Shown here: positions 20,248 to 30,201 of the stretch, in pieces
Layout: each line of letters opens with the position of its first letter
Position numbering within the stretch: the first letter of the stretch is position 1
Assembly: GCF_002155965.1 (NCBI RefSeq)
Contig: NZ_MUMH01000013.1
Coordinates: 1 to 64,000, forward strand
Origin: Allokutzneria sp. NRRL B-24872
GTDB taxonomy: Bacteria > Actinomycetota > Actinomycetes > Mycobacteriales > Pseudonocardiaceae
Direction of reading: 5' to 3'
Length of the DNA stretch: 64,000 nucleotides
Notes under the pieces: model-generated
What the model saw: the letters and a program-made list of their open reading frames with translations, nothing else
What the model was told of the DNA's origin: nothing
Database searches by the model: none
Translations under genes and position numbers: made by a program

Positions 20248-21720
20248 TCAGTTGACCTGCCGGTCGCGGTCGGCCCAGAACTGCTCGCGCAGCACGCGGC
20301 GGAGCACCTTGCCGCTGGGGTTGCGCGGGATCGCCTCGACGAACTCGTAGCGCAGCGGCAGCTTGAACGAGGCGAGCTTGCCCTGGAGGAAGGTCATCAG
20401 CTCCCGCGCGGTGGCCTTCTCCCGCGTCACCACGAAGGCGTGCACGGACTCGCCCCACCGCTCATCGGGGACGCCGATCACCGCCGAGTCCGCGACGGCG
20501 GGGTGCCCGGCCAGCACGCCCTCGATCTCCGCCGGGTACACGTTCTCCCCCGCCACGATGATCATGTCCTTGATGCGGTCGCGGAGGAAGACGTAGCCCT
20601 CCTCGTCCACGCACCCCGCGTCGCCCGTGCGCAGCCATCCGTCCACAAGGGACTCTTCGGTGGCCGTGGGATTGCGCCAGTACTCCAGCATGTTCGCCGG
20701 GCTGCGCAGCCACACCTCACCGACCTCGCCCACCGGCAGCGGCTTCCCCCGCGCGTCACGGATCTCGGCGGCGAAGCCGGGGTACGGGCGTCCAGCCGCC
20801 TGCATGCGCGCACCACCGGGCTTGTGCTCGGACGGCGGCAGGCAGACGGCGGTGTTGCCGGTCTCGGTGAGCCCGTAGATCTGCGCCAGCTCGCACCCGA
20901 CCTCGTCGATGCACCGCGACAGCAACGCCTCGGAGATCGGCGAGCCGCCGTAGACGATCTTGCGAAGTCCGCGCAGCGGCTGACGTTCGTCGAGCATCAG
21001 GCGGAGCATCGCGGGCACCACGCACGTGATCGTCACGCCGTGCTCGCGCACGAGCTGGACCGCCTCCGCCGGGACGAACGCGGGCATGATCACGTTCGTG
21101 ATGCCGGCGGTCAGCCCCTGGACGGCCCACCACAGGCCGCCGATGTGAAACCCAGGAACACCAACGAGGCTGACGTCCTCGGAGCGCCAGTCCAGCCAGT
21201 CGAGCCCGTTGGCCTCCAGCGCCGCGCGCACCTCGAAGAAGCCGCGCTGACCGAGCACGACACCCTTGGGCAAACCGGTGGTCCCACTGGTGTAGAGCTG
21301 CGCCACCGCGTCGTCCGGCCCCGCCTGGACGGGATTCCCCTCGGGCGCAGAGGCTTTCCAGTGCTCGAAGTCCTCCAGCCACACCACGGGCATGTCCGGA
21401 ACCGCTTTGGCGCAGCCGCGATCGGCGAAGATCACGGTCGCACCGGAGTCCTCGACGATGTGCTTCACCTCGGCCGCGGTGAGCCGCCAGTTGATGGGCA
21501 CGAGCACGGCGCCGGAGCGCGAGCACCCGAACAACAGCTCGTAGTAGTGCGGGGATTCCTTGCCCAGGAAAGCGATCCGCTCGCCGGAGTTCAGTTTCCG
21601 GGCGATCCGGTCGGCTTCCCGGTCAAGCTCCGCATAGGACGTTCTTTCGCTCCCGCAGATCAACGCGGTGCGGTCGGAAGCCTGCGCGCGCAGGGCTCCG
21701 CCGAGGGTGCGCTCAGCCAC
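20248..21720 (-). CDS. Fatty acyl-ACP ligase (FadD10/ScoC-like)
   Basis: A 490-residue ANL-family enzyme with TSGTTGLPKG, YGLTETGN, GENVYPAEIE and the C-terminal lysine motif PSGKVLRR. In isonitrile lipopeptide clusters the corresponding enzyme (FadD10, ScoC) activates a beta,gamma-unsaturated or saturated fatty acid and loads it on the dedicated carrier protein rather than CoA. Here the acceptor is probably the N-terminal carrier of the NRPS. GTG start at 21720 overlaps the thioesterase gene by 8 bases. Loading of carrier rather than CoA is inferred from context. Confidence 0.9.
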   Translation of the reverse strand: MAERTLGGALRAQASDRTALICGSERTSYAELDREADRIARKLNSGERIAFLGKESPHYYELLFGCSRSGAVLVPINWRLTAAEVKHIVEDSGATVIFADRGCAKAVPDMPVVWLEDFEHWKASAPEGNPVQAGPDDAVAQLYTSGTTGLPKGVVLGQRGFFEVRAALEANGLDWLDWRSEDVSLVGVPGFHIGGLWWAVQGLTAGITNVIMPAFVPAEAVQLVREHGVTITCVVPAMLRLMLDERQPLRGLRKIVYGGSPISEALLSRCIDEVGCELAQIYGLTETGNTAVCLPPSEHKPGGARMQAAGRPYPGFAAEIRDARGKPLPVGEVGEVWLRSPANMLEYWRNPTATEESLVDGWLRTGDAGCVDEEGYVFLRDRIKDMIIVAGENVYPAEIEGVLAGHPAVADSAVIGVPDERWGESVHAFVVTREKATARELMTFLQGKLASFKLPLRYEFVEAIPRNPSGKVLRRVLREQFWADRDRQVN

Positions 21721-22195
21721 GCGGCGGCTCCATGATCGCCAGGAGCACCTTGCCCTGCGCGGCGCCGCCCTCGTCGTCCCAGAACCGAACTTCGGTGCGG
21801 GCCAACAACATCGGCCGGGTCGCTTCGCGGTAGCGGATGTCGGCGATCGTGACCTCGCCGGAGAACCGCCTGGCGTTGATCGGCCGCTTGAACCGGGACT
21901 CGAACGAGGCGATGAGGATGTCCGGCAATTGCTTGCGCCAGTAGTCCTCCAGCGTCCACGGCTCGAAGTCGGGCATCGACCCGTCCTGCACGGCGCGCGC
22001 CATCAGGTAGTAGACGAGCTGGTTGTAGCAGATGTTGAACTCCACCGAGTTGAAGTGCCCGGTGTCGTCGATGTAACAGGACTCGGGGATGGCGAAGTCA
22101 CCGCTGGCCTTGTCACCGATCGGTTCGGCGGAGAGCAGGTAGCGACAGTCCACTTTGTACGGTCGGAGCACGCGCTCCAGCAGCAGATCACCCAT
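21713..22195 (-). CDS. FcoT-type thioesterase (Rv0098/ScoD-like)
   Basis: A 160-residue hotdog-fold protein of the FcoT family, recognisable by the opening LLERVLRPYKVDC, the segment DTGHFNSVEFNICYNQL and ARTEVRFWD near the end. In ScoD-type enzymes the fold adds glycine across an enoyl-ACP and hydrolyses the thioester, giving the beta-amino acid precursor of the isonitrile; Rv0098 was first described as a long-chain acyl-CoA thioesterase. The ATG at 22195 overlaps the oxygenase stop (TGATG); a GTG one codon upstream is equally possible. Confidence 0.9.
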   Translation of the reverse strand: MGDLLLERVLRPYKVDCRYLLSAEPIGDKASGDFAIPESCYIDDTGHFNSVEFNICYNQLVYYLMARAVQDGSMPDFEPWTLEDYWRKQLPDILIASFESRFKRPINARRFSGEVTIADIRYREATRPMLLARTEVRFWDDEGGAAQGKVLLAIMEPPRG

Positions 22196-23052
22196 CACAG
22201 CGCCCGCGCGTAGAGCTTGTGCTCGTCCAGCACGGTGACGCGGTGCGAGACCGCGGGCTCCGGCGTCGCCGTGTGCAGCGCGCGGTGGATCAGGCTGCGG
22301 TTGTCCCAGATGAGCAGGTCACCGCGCTCGTAGGTCTGGAGGTGGATGTTCGGGTGCGCGCACTCCGGGTCGAGCTGTCCCGTCTCGTGCAGAAGCCGTT
22401 GCAGGACATCGTCTTCGGCGCCTTCGATGGCGTAGGTGAAGCCCTCGCTGATGAACAGCACGGACTCGCCGGTGACGGGGTGCTCGAAGACGGTCGGCTG
22501 CGCGACGGGCGGCGTCTCGCGCTCGATGTCCTCCATGACCTCCCAGATCGGCCGGTACACGTCGCTCGGCCGGATCTTGAAGTAGCGGCGCGCGCTGTGC
22601 AGGCTCGTCGTCCCCTCGATCGCCGCGCGCAGGTCCTCGGGTAAGCGCTCGTAGGCCTTGCCCATGTCGATGAAGTAGGTGCCCCGGTTCTCGCTCGGCA
22701 CGACCTGCGGGTGGATCAGCGTGATGCTGAACGGCTCCGGCATGAACTGGTAGTCGGCGTGCCAGAACTTCCCGGTCTTCGGCACGCCGTAGCCGCCTTC
22801 GTTGGCGGAGACGAAGATCTCTGGCAACTCGGGGTGCCGGTACATCGGCTGGTAGTAGGTGACCGGCTCACCGAAGCGCGCGCCCAGGTCCAGGAACTCG
22901 CGAGGGTTCAGCTCTTGGCCCTTGAGCAGCACGATCTTGTGCCGGTAGACCGCGTCGGCGATCGCCCGGACGTCCTCGTCGCTCGCGGTGGCGGCGTCGA
23001 AGCCGGTCACCTCGACCCCCATGGCCTTCCCGGCCTGTGGCGTGATCCGCAT
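22195..23052 (-). CDS. Isonitrile-forming Fe(II)/2-oxoglutarate oxygenase (ScoE/Rv0097-like)
   Basis: A 285-residue TauD-family enzyme, first gene of the operon. It has the iron ligands HAD (98-100) and a distal histidine in [12 protein letters not shown] (about 249-260), plus YYQPMY (66-71), a tyrosine-rich segment shared with ScoE-type enzymes and placed to bind the substrate carboxylate. ScoE converts N-carboxymethyl beta-amino fatty acids to isonitriles by oxidative decarboxylation. The ATG at 23052 has no ribosome-binding site but sits 7 bases after a GGAACTC/CGAC promoter, so the transcript is probably leaderless. Confidence 0.92.
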   Translation of the reverse strand: MRITPQAGKAMGVEVTGFDAATASDEDVRAIADAVYRHKIVLLKGQELNPREFLDLGARFGEPVTYYQPMYRHPELPEIFVSANEGGYGVPKTGKFWHADYQFMPEPFSITLIHPQVVPSENRGTYFIDMGKAYERLPEDLRAAIEGTTSLHSARRYFKIRPSDVYRPIWEVMEDIERETPPVAQPTVFEHPVTGESVLFISEGFTYAIEGAEDDVLQRLLHETGQLDPECAHPNIHLQTYERGDLLIWDNRSLIHRALHTATPEPAVSHRVTVLDEHKLYARAL

Positions 23053-23059
23053 GTCCGAG

Positions 23060-23087
23060 TGGTCGGCGCGACGCGGGCGGGAGTTCC
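23060..23087 (-). promoter_or_regulatory. ECF-type promoter of the isonitrile operon
   Basis: Reading on the minus strand: GGAAC (23087-23083), a 17-base spacer beginning TC, then CGACCA (23065-23060), then 7 bases to the ATG at 23052. The same -35, spacer length, -10 and distance to the start codon occur before the anti-sigma gene at 23742. GGAAC with CGTC/CGAC-like -10 is the general ECF sigma signature. Confidence 0.65.
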
Positions 23088-23113
23088 AGGCGAAGGTGAC
23101 GAGTCGATAACGC

Positions 23114-23677
23114 TCAGCCGGTGTCGCGCTGCTCCGCGAGGTCGAGCAGGTCTTCGCGGGCGCGCGCCACGCGGGAGCGGATCGTGCCGACCGGGCAGTC
23201 GCAGACCTCGGCGGCCTCGGCGTAGGACAGGCCGAGCACCTGGGTCAGCACCAGCGCCTCGCGGCGGTCCCCGGCGAGGCCGTCCAGCAGCAGGTTCAGC
23301 TCGACCACGTCCTCGAACCCGGCCGCCGTGCTCCGGGACTGCGCGGCGTCGGCCGCCGCGGCCCAGTCGACCCCGCCGGTCGTGCGCGGGCGGACCACGG
23401 CGGCGCGGACCTGGTCGACCACCACGCGGCGGGCGATGGACAGCAGCCAGGTGCGCGCGGAGGAGCGGGCGGCGAAGCGGTGCAGGCTGCCGAGGGCTCG
23501 GAGGTAGGTCTCCTGCGCGAGGTCGTCGGCCGAACGCACGTCGGCGAGGTGCGCGACGAAACGCCACACGTCACGCTGCGTCGCGCGGACGAACCGTTCG
23601 AGCGCGGCGCGGTCACCGGCCCCGGCGTCCAGCGCCCACTGCGTCACGCGCTCGTCGTCACCCTCCGGCACACTCAC
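23114..23677 (-). CDS. ECF sigma factor (SigC-like)
   Basis: A 187-residue ECF sigma factor. Region 2 is [28 protein letters not shown], ending in region 2.4 [20 protein letters not shown]; region 4 has the helix-turn-helix [26 protein letters not shown]. It resembles mycobacterial SigC, which to my recollection has been linked to the nrp isonitrile operon and a copper ATPase. The GTG at 23677 is chosen because the family similarity starts there and TACGCT lies 8 bases upstream; a TTG at 23734 would give 206 residues and overlap the divergent promoter. It ends 61 bases before the isonitrile operon. Confidence 0.92.
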   Translation of the reverse strand: MSVPEGDDERVTQWALDAGAGDRAALERFVRATQRDVWRFVAHLADVRSADDLAQETYLRALGSLHRFAARSSARTWLLSIARRVVVDQVRAAVVRPRTTGGVDWAAAADAAQSRSTAAGFEDVVELNLLLDGLAGDRREALVLTQVLGLSYAEAAEVCDCPVGTIRSRVARAREDLLDLAEQRDTG

Positions 23678-23705
23678 GACGCCGAAGCGTAATCCACCGG
23701 CCGCC

Positions 23706-23734
23706 GGGAACTCACCCCCGTCCTCAGCCGACAA
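23706..23734 (+). promoter_or_regulatory. ECF-type promoter of the zinc anti-sigma gene
   Basis: GGGAAC (23706-23711), a 17-base spacer beginning TC, CGACAA (23729-23734), then 7 bases to the GTG at 23742. It matches the isonitrile-operon promoter in all these respects. Probably recognised by the adjacent sigma factor and giving a leaderless mRNA. Confidence 0.65.
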
Positions 23735-23741
23735 TCAGGGT

Positions 23742-24371
23742 GTGAACTGTGCGACCTGCCGTGAAGCGCTCTCCGCGAGGATGGACGGCGAACCGGAGCC
23801 CGTCGACCCCGACGCGCACCTCCGGGGCTGCTCCGAGTGCCGCGCCTGGCAGGACCGCGCGACCGCTCTGACCAGGTCTTTGCGCGTGCGCCCAGCCGTC
23901 ACCCCGCCCGACCTCGTGCCCGCTATTCTCGCCGCGGCCCCCGCGCCCCGCCAGCCAGGCCGGTGGACCCGCGCGGCGCTCGTCGCGGTCGCCACGACCC
24001 AGTTGGCGCTCGGCATCGCGCAGTTGATCGGCGTCGACGCCGCGCACGGCGGGCTCATGTCGGGGCACCTGTCCAACGAGAGCACCGCGTGGAACATCGG
24101 CCTCGCGGTGGGCATGCTCTGGGCGGCTTTGCGGACCCGCGCTGTGGCCGGGTTGCTTGCGGTTTTGTCGGGGTTCTTGGTGTTGTTGATCGGGTATTCG
24201 GTGCACGACCTGATTGCCGGGACTGTGCCTTTTGCCCGGGTGGCGTCGCATGGGTTGTTGTTGGTCGGGTTGGGTTTGTTGTTCGCTTTGAATCGGCAGG
24301 AGCGGTTGCCTGCGCCGTCGTCGCCGGATCGGCGTGAGGTTCCTGTTTTGCGGGCTACGGACGCTGCTTAG
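23742..24371 (+). CDS. zf-HC2 zinc-binding membrane anti-sigma factor
   Basis: A 209-residue protein that starts with a ZAS-type anti-sigma domain (cysteines in MNCATC; HxxxCxxC as HLRGCSEC) followed by about four or five membrane helices. It is divergent from the ECF sigma gene. Such proteins hold the sigma factor at the membrane and release it when zinc or thiol ligands are disturbed. The GTG has no ribosome-binding site and follows the ECF promoter by 7 bases. The 3' third (from about 24140) is richer in T and TTG codons than the 5' half, suggesting different ancestry or relaxed selection. Confidence 0.85.
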   Translation: MNCATCREALSARMDGEPEPVDPDAHLRGCSECRAWQDRATALTRSLRVRPAVTPPDLVPAILAAAPAPRQPGRWTRAALVAVATTQLALGIAQLIGVDAAHGGLMSGHLSNESTAWNIGLAVGMLWAALRTRAVAGLLAVLSGFLVLLIGYSVHDLIAGTVPFARVASHGLLLVGLGLLFALNRQERLPAPSSPDRREVPVLRATDAA

Positions 24372-24418
24372 GTTTCCCGGGGTACGGCTGGCTGCGCTGG
24401 TTCCGGCGTGGGGCCGGC

Positions 24419-24518
24419 TTGACCTGGGACCCCTTGCGCGTGCCGTCTTTGGCCGGGCGGGCACGGGATGAATCCCGGCCCACGCGGACAAGCGTATGGC
24501 ACGCGCACCCCAGGTAAA
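24419..24518. other. Nested inverted-repeat element (possible MITE-like repeat or ncRNA)
   Basis: Three nested perfect stems: ACCTGGG (24422-24428) with CCCAGGT (24509-24515); TGCGCGTGCC (24435-24444) with GGCACGCGCA (24498-24507); GGCCGGG (24451-24457) with CCCGGCC (24474-24480). The outer stem continues by two more pairs after one mismatch. The roughly 100-base fold fills the middle of the 266-base gap between the anti-sigma gene and the HNH gene. No ORF fits it, and it resembles no RNA family I can name. Confidence 0.6.
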
Positions 24519-24625
24519 GCCGACCATTCCAGCCGCGCGTTCCGTTGGTCGGGGGTTGCGTTTTTCGGGCGGCGGGGCGCCTGGGAATTCATTCTTTAGA
24601 GCCATGATCGTTTCGAATTCGAGGG

Positions 24626-24631
24626 TAGAAT
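24626..24631 (+). promoter_or_regulatory. -10 element for the DUF222/HNH gene
   Basis: TAGAAT lies 6 bases before the ATG at 24638. No good Shine-Dalgarno spacing is available, so transcription is probably leaderless. Confidence 0.45.
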
Positions 24632-24637
24632 TGAGGT

Positions 24638-25759
24638 ATGACCCTCGAAGAGTTGTTGGTCGAGGTTGAGGCGAGTCACGCTGCTTTGTGTCATGCGAAA
24701 GCGAATCTCGCTTCGGCCTTGACCGCATTCCAGGACGCCGCCGATGATCGTGACTACCGGTATGTGCAGAATGAGGTCGCCTGCGCCTTGCACATCTCCC
24801 GACGCGGCGCCGACCACATCCTCTCCAACTCCCTAGAACTCACCGAACGCCCCTTGGTGTTGGCGGCGTTGTCGGCCGGTTCCATCGATGAGGGCAAAGC
24901 CCGCCTCATCGTCGACCAGCTGCAGATCTTGAAGGAGCCCCAAGCGTCGATCGCCGAGGCAGATCTCCTGGACTACGCGCCCACCCGTACCCACACCTCA
25001 GTCCGTCGCCGTGCCCAGACGTTGATCCACAAACTGGACCCGAAGGCTGCTGAGCGTCGTCATGAGGAGAAGCGCAAAGAGCGGTTGGTGTGGAAGACCA
25101 ACCTGGACGACGGCATGGCCGAACTTCGCCTGGGCATGACCGCCCACGACACCGCCATGGCCTACGACCACATCGACCGCATCGCGCGCAGTCTCCCCAA
25201 AGACGACCGAACCCTCGACCAGAAACGCGCCGACGTCGCCCGCGACCTCCTGCTGGGACTCGACACCCCCGCCCCGCAGGGACAGACGATGGTCTACCTG
25301 ACGATGCCGGTGACCGCGCTCCTCGGGTTGACCGATGACCCAGGCATGCTGGCTGGATACGGGCCAATCCCCACGAGCGTCGCTCAGGACATCGCAGCGG
25401 GCGGCATCTGGAAGCGGATCTTGACCGACCCGGCCACTGGCATGGCGGAGGAAGTCAGCAACACCTACCGGCCCACGGCGAAACAGCGGGAGTTGATCAA
25501 CGCCCGCTACCCGCGCTGCACCGCGATCGGATGCCAACAACCGGCACAACGCTGCGATGTGGATCATTGCCGCCCCTACGACGGAACCAACACCACGATC
25601 CGCAATCTCCGGCCGAAGTGCAGGCACCACCACAACATGAAGACCCACTCCAACTGGCGGTGTGAGAACCGGGACGACGGCAGCCACGTGTGGATCACAC
25701 CCAGCGGCAGGGTCCACGAAACGGAACTGGAACCCATCGCGGACCCGGCACCGTTCTAG
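24638..25759 (+). CDS. DUF222/HNH endonuclease (13E12 repeat family)
   Basis: A 373-residue protein with an N-terminal helical DUF222 region and a C-terminal HNH nuclease motif: cysteines in RCTAIGCQQPAQRCDVDH, then NLRPKCRHHHNMK. This is the actinobacterial 13E12 family, present in many copies per genome and behaving like a mobile or selfish gene; biochemical function is not established. Base composition is lower in GC than its neighbours. Its TAG shares the tetramer CTAG with the stop of the convergent ABC permease. The nested inverted repeat at 24419-24518 lies just upstream. Confidence 0.9.
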   Translation: MTLEELLVEVEASHAALCHAKANLASALTAFQDAADDRDYRYVQNEVACALHISRRGADHILSNSLELTERPLVLAALSAGSIDEGKARLIVDQLQILKEPQASIAEADLLDYAPTRTHTSVRRRAQTLIHKLDPKAAERRHEEKRKERLVWKTNLDDGMAELRLGMTAHDTAMAYDHIDRIARSLPKDDRTLDQKRADVARDLLLGLDTPAPQGQTMVYLTMPVTALLGLTDDPGMLAGYGPIPTSVAQDIAAGGIWKRILTDPATGMAEEVSNTYRPTAKQRELINARYPRCTAIGCQQPAQRCDVDHCRPYDGTNTTIRNLRPKCRHHHNMKTHSNWRCENRDDGSHVWITPSGRVHETELEPIADPAPF

Positions 25760-26412
25760 AGCCGCCGAGCGCCGACTCGGTTGATCACCACGTGAGCGGC
25801 ACCGAGAACCACGAGGGCCAGCGGAACGTGCCAGGCCAGCGAAGCGGCCAGGGCGGCAGGCGGTGCCGGAACGAACATCTGGCCGACCAGATCACCCAGC
25901 GGCGGCACGCGGCCCAAGCCCACGGCGATGAGCATCACGGTGATCAGGGCGCTCATCGTCCAACCGGGACCGGCGAGAACGGGGCGCGCGCAGAGGAGGC
26001 CGACGGCGATGCCGAGCGACGCGGCGACAACGTGGGCGCCGAGGCCGATCAACACCGTGGACACCGGGTACGGCGAGGGGTTCACGAGGATCGGGACCAG
26101 CACCGAGAGGGCGACCAGCAGGGCGTTGCACAGCGCCGCGAGGAGGAGCACTCCGGTGGACGCGCGGCGCCAACCTCCGGCGGCGGTGATGGTGACCATG
26201 CGGGTGACGGGGTCTTCGCTGTTGGCGACCACGGCGCTGAGCCAGGCGCTGACCGGGAACAACAGGAGCACGGTGGCGCCGTAGGCGGGGATCGCGGGGC
26301 CGGCGCCGGTGGAGTAGAGCATGCCGAAGACGGCGGCGAAGACGACCATCGGCGGGAACCAGCGTTGGGAGCTGATCAGCTCGGCGCCGAGGTAGCGGAC
26401 CAACGCGGTCAT
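25756..26412 (-). CDS. ABC transporter permease
   Basis: A 218-residue protein with six predicted membrane helices and no binding-protein contacts visible, typical of a small exporter permease. It overlaps the ATPase stop by 4 bases (ATGA), so the two form an operon. Its stop codon shares CTAG with the convergent HNH gene. The substrate is unknown. Confidence 0.8.
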   Translation of the reverse strand: MTALVRYLGAELISSQRWFPPMVVFAAVFGMLYSTGAGPAIPAYGATVLLLFPVSAWLSAVVANSEDPVTRMVTITAAGGWRRASTGVLLLAALCNALLVALSVLVPILVNPSPYPVSTVLIGLGAHVVAASLGIAVGLLCARPVLAGPGWTMSALITVMLIAVGLGRVPPLGDLVGQMFVPAPPAALAASLAWHVPLALVVLGAAHVVINRVGARRL

Positions 26413-27206
26413 GCGGCGCTCCGGCGGACCTCGTGGACCGAGCAGCCGAGGGCGAGTGCGGCGGTGAGCACCGAATCGACCTCGGCGCCGAGAACTTCCA
26501 GGCGCACCAACGGTCCTTGCGAGGACTGGAGCACTCCGGGCAGCGAGATCACCTCAGCGTGCAGGTCGGACGGGCACGTGAGGACGACCGCGCCGGTGCC
26601 GGTGGAATCGGTGTCGACGGAGCGGACCGAACCGTCCGCGACGGCGACGGTGCGGGTCGACGCGAGGCGGGAGCGGGAGCCGGTGTGGTCGGTGACCACG
26701 GCCGACGCGCCCTCGGTGACGGCGGCGTTGATCATGGCGCAGAGCTCGGCGCGGGAGTGCTCGTCGAGGCCGGCGAAGGGTTCGTCGAGCACGAGCAGGG
26801 CGGGGGCGGCGACGAAGGCCTGGGCGAGGGCGACGCGCTGGGTGTTGCCCTTGGACAGCTCGGCCATGGGGCGGTCGGGGTTCCCGGCGAAACCGAGTCG
26901 CTCCAGGAACTCCATGCCGGTGTCACCGGCACCGCGCACCGCCGCCTGGTGGCGGAGGTAGTCGCGGGCGGAGAGCTTGAGACCGGCGGGGAAGCGCTCC
27001 GGCACGAAACCGATCGTGCTCCGGCCGGTGACGGTGCCCGCGGTGGGCGCGACGATCCCGGCGAGCACGCGCATCAACGTGGACTTGCCGCTGCCGTTGA
27101 CACCGAGCAGCACGACCAGCTCGGCGCGGTCCACATCCAGGCTGACGCCGCGCAGCACCCACGGGCCGCGCCCGTAGCGCTTGCCGACGTCGGTCAAAGC
27201 GATCAC
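26409..27206 (-). CDS. ABC transporter ATP-binding protein
   Basis: A 265-residue ATPase with Walker [10 protein letters not shown], the signature region LSKGNTQR (a variant of LSGGQ, as in exporters of the CcmA/NatA type), Walker [13 protein letters not shown], and a C-terminal extension of about 60 residues after the switch region. It is the partner of the permease downstream. GTG start at 27206 without an obvious ribosome-binding site. It faces away from the aconitase gene. Confidence 0.85.
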   Translation of the reverse strand: MIALTDVGKRYGRGPWVLRGVSLDVDRAELVVLLGVNGSGKSTLMRVLAGIVAPTAGTVTGRSTIGFVPERFPAGLKLSARDYLRHQAAVRGAGDTGMEFLERLGFAGNPDRPMAELSKGNTQRVALAQAFVAAPALLVLDEPFAGLDEHSRAELCAMINAAVTEGASAVVTDHTGSRSRLASTRTVAVADGSVRSVDTDSTGTGAVVLTCPSDLHAEVISLPGVLQSSQGPLVRLEVLGAEVDSVLTAALALGCSVHEVRRSAA

Positions 27207-27241
27207 GGGACAACAGTGCCAGACGCCACGTGCACCCCGGG

Positions 27242-27271
27242 TTGAACGCGAATACAGGACAAGCGTACTGT
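27242..27271 (+). promoter_or_regulatory. Aconitase promoter (housekeeping type)
   Basis: TTGAAC (27242-27247), an 18-base spacer, TACTGT (27266-27271), about 93 bases upstream of the acn start. The -10 overlaps the AcnR-type operator. Confidence 0.6.
27255..27270. promoter_or_regulatory. AcnR operator
   Basis: CAGGACAAGCGTACTG matches the published corynebacterial and mycobacterial AcnR consensus CAGNACnnncGTACTG at every fixed position. It overlaps the acn -10 box, so bound AcnR would block RNA polymerase. The acnR gene is in this window at 43731, not beside acn. Confidence 0.75.
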
Positions 27272-27363
27272 TTTCATCAAGTGAGGGGTGCGCCAGCGAA
27301 CTCAGCGAGAGTGCGCAAGACTCGCCCCCGTTCCCGGACTCACCGCCCGTGATGGAGTTTCAC

Positions 27364-30150
<2,787 letters not shown>

Positions 30151-30166
30151 TCCAGCGCTCGATCTC

Positions 30167-30201
30167 GTCCGCCCGTCACCAGTTCCAAGTGACGGGCGGA
30201 C
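30167..30201. terminator. Bidirectional terminator between acnA and the AAA regulator
   Basis: A perfect 13-bp inverted repeat, arms GTCCGCCCGTCAC (30167-30179) and its complement (30189-30201), with a 9-base loop. It covers the stop codon of the convergent gene (30176-30178), the same design as at 3892-3930. Confidence 0.8.
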
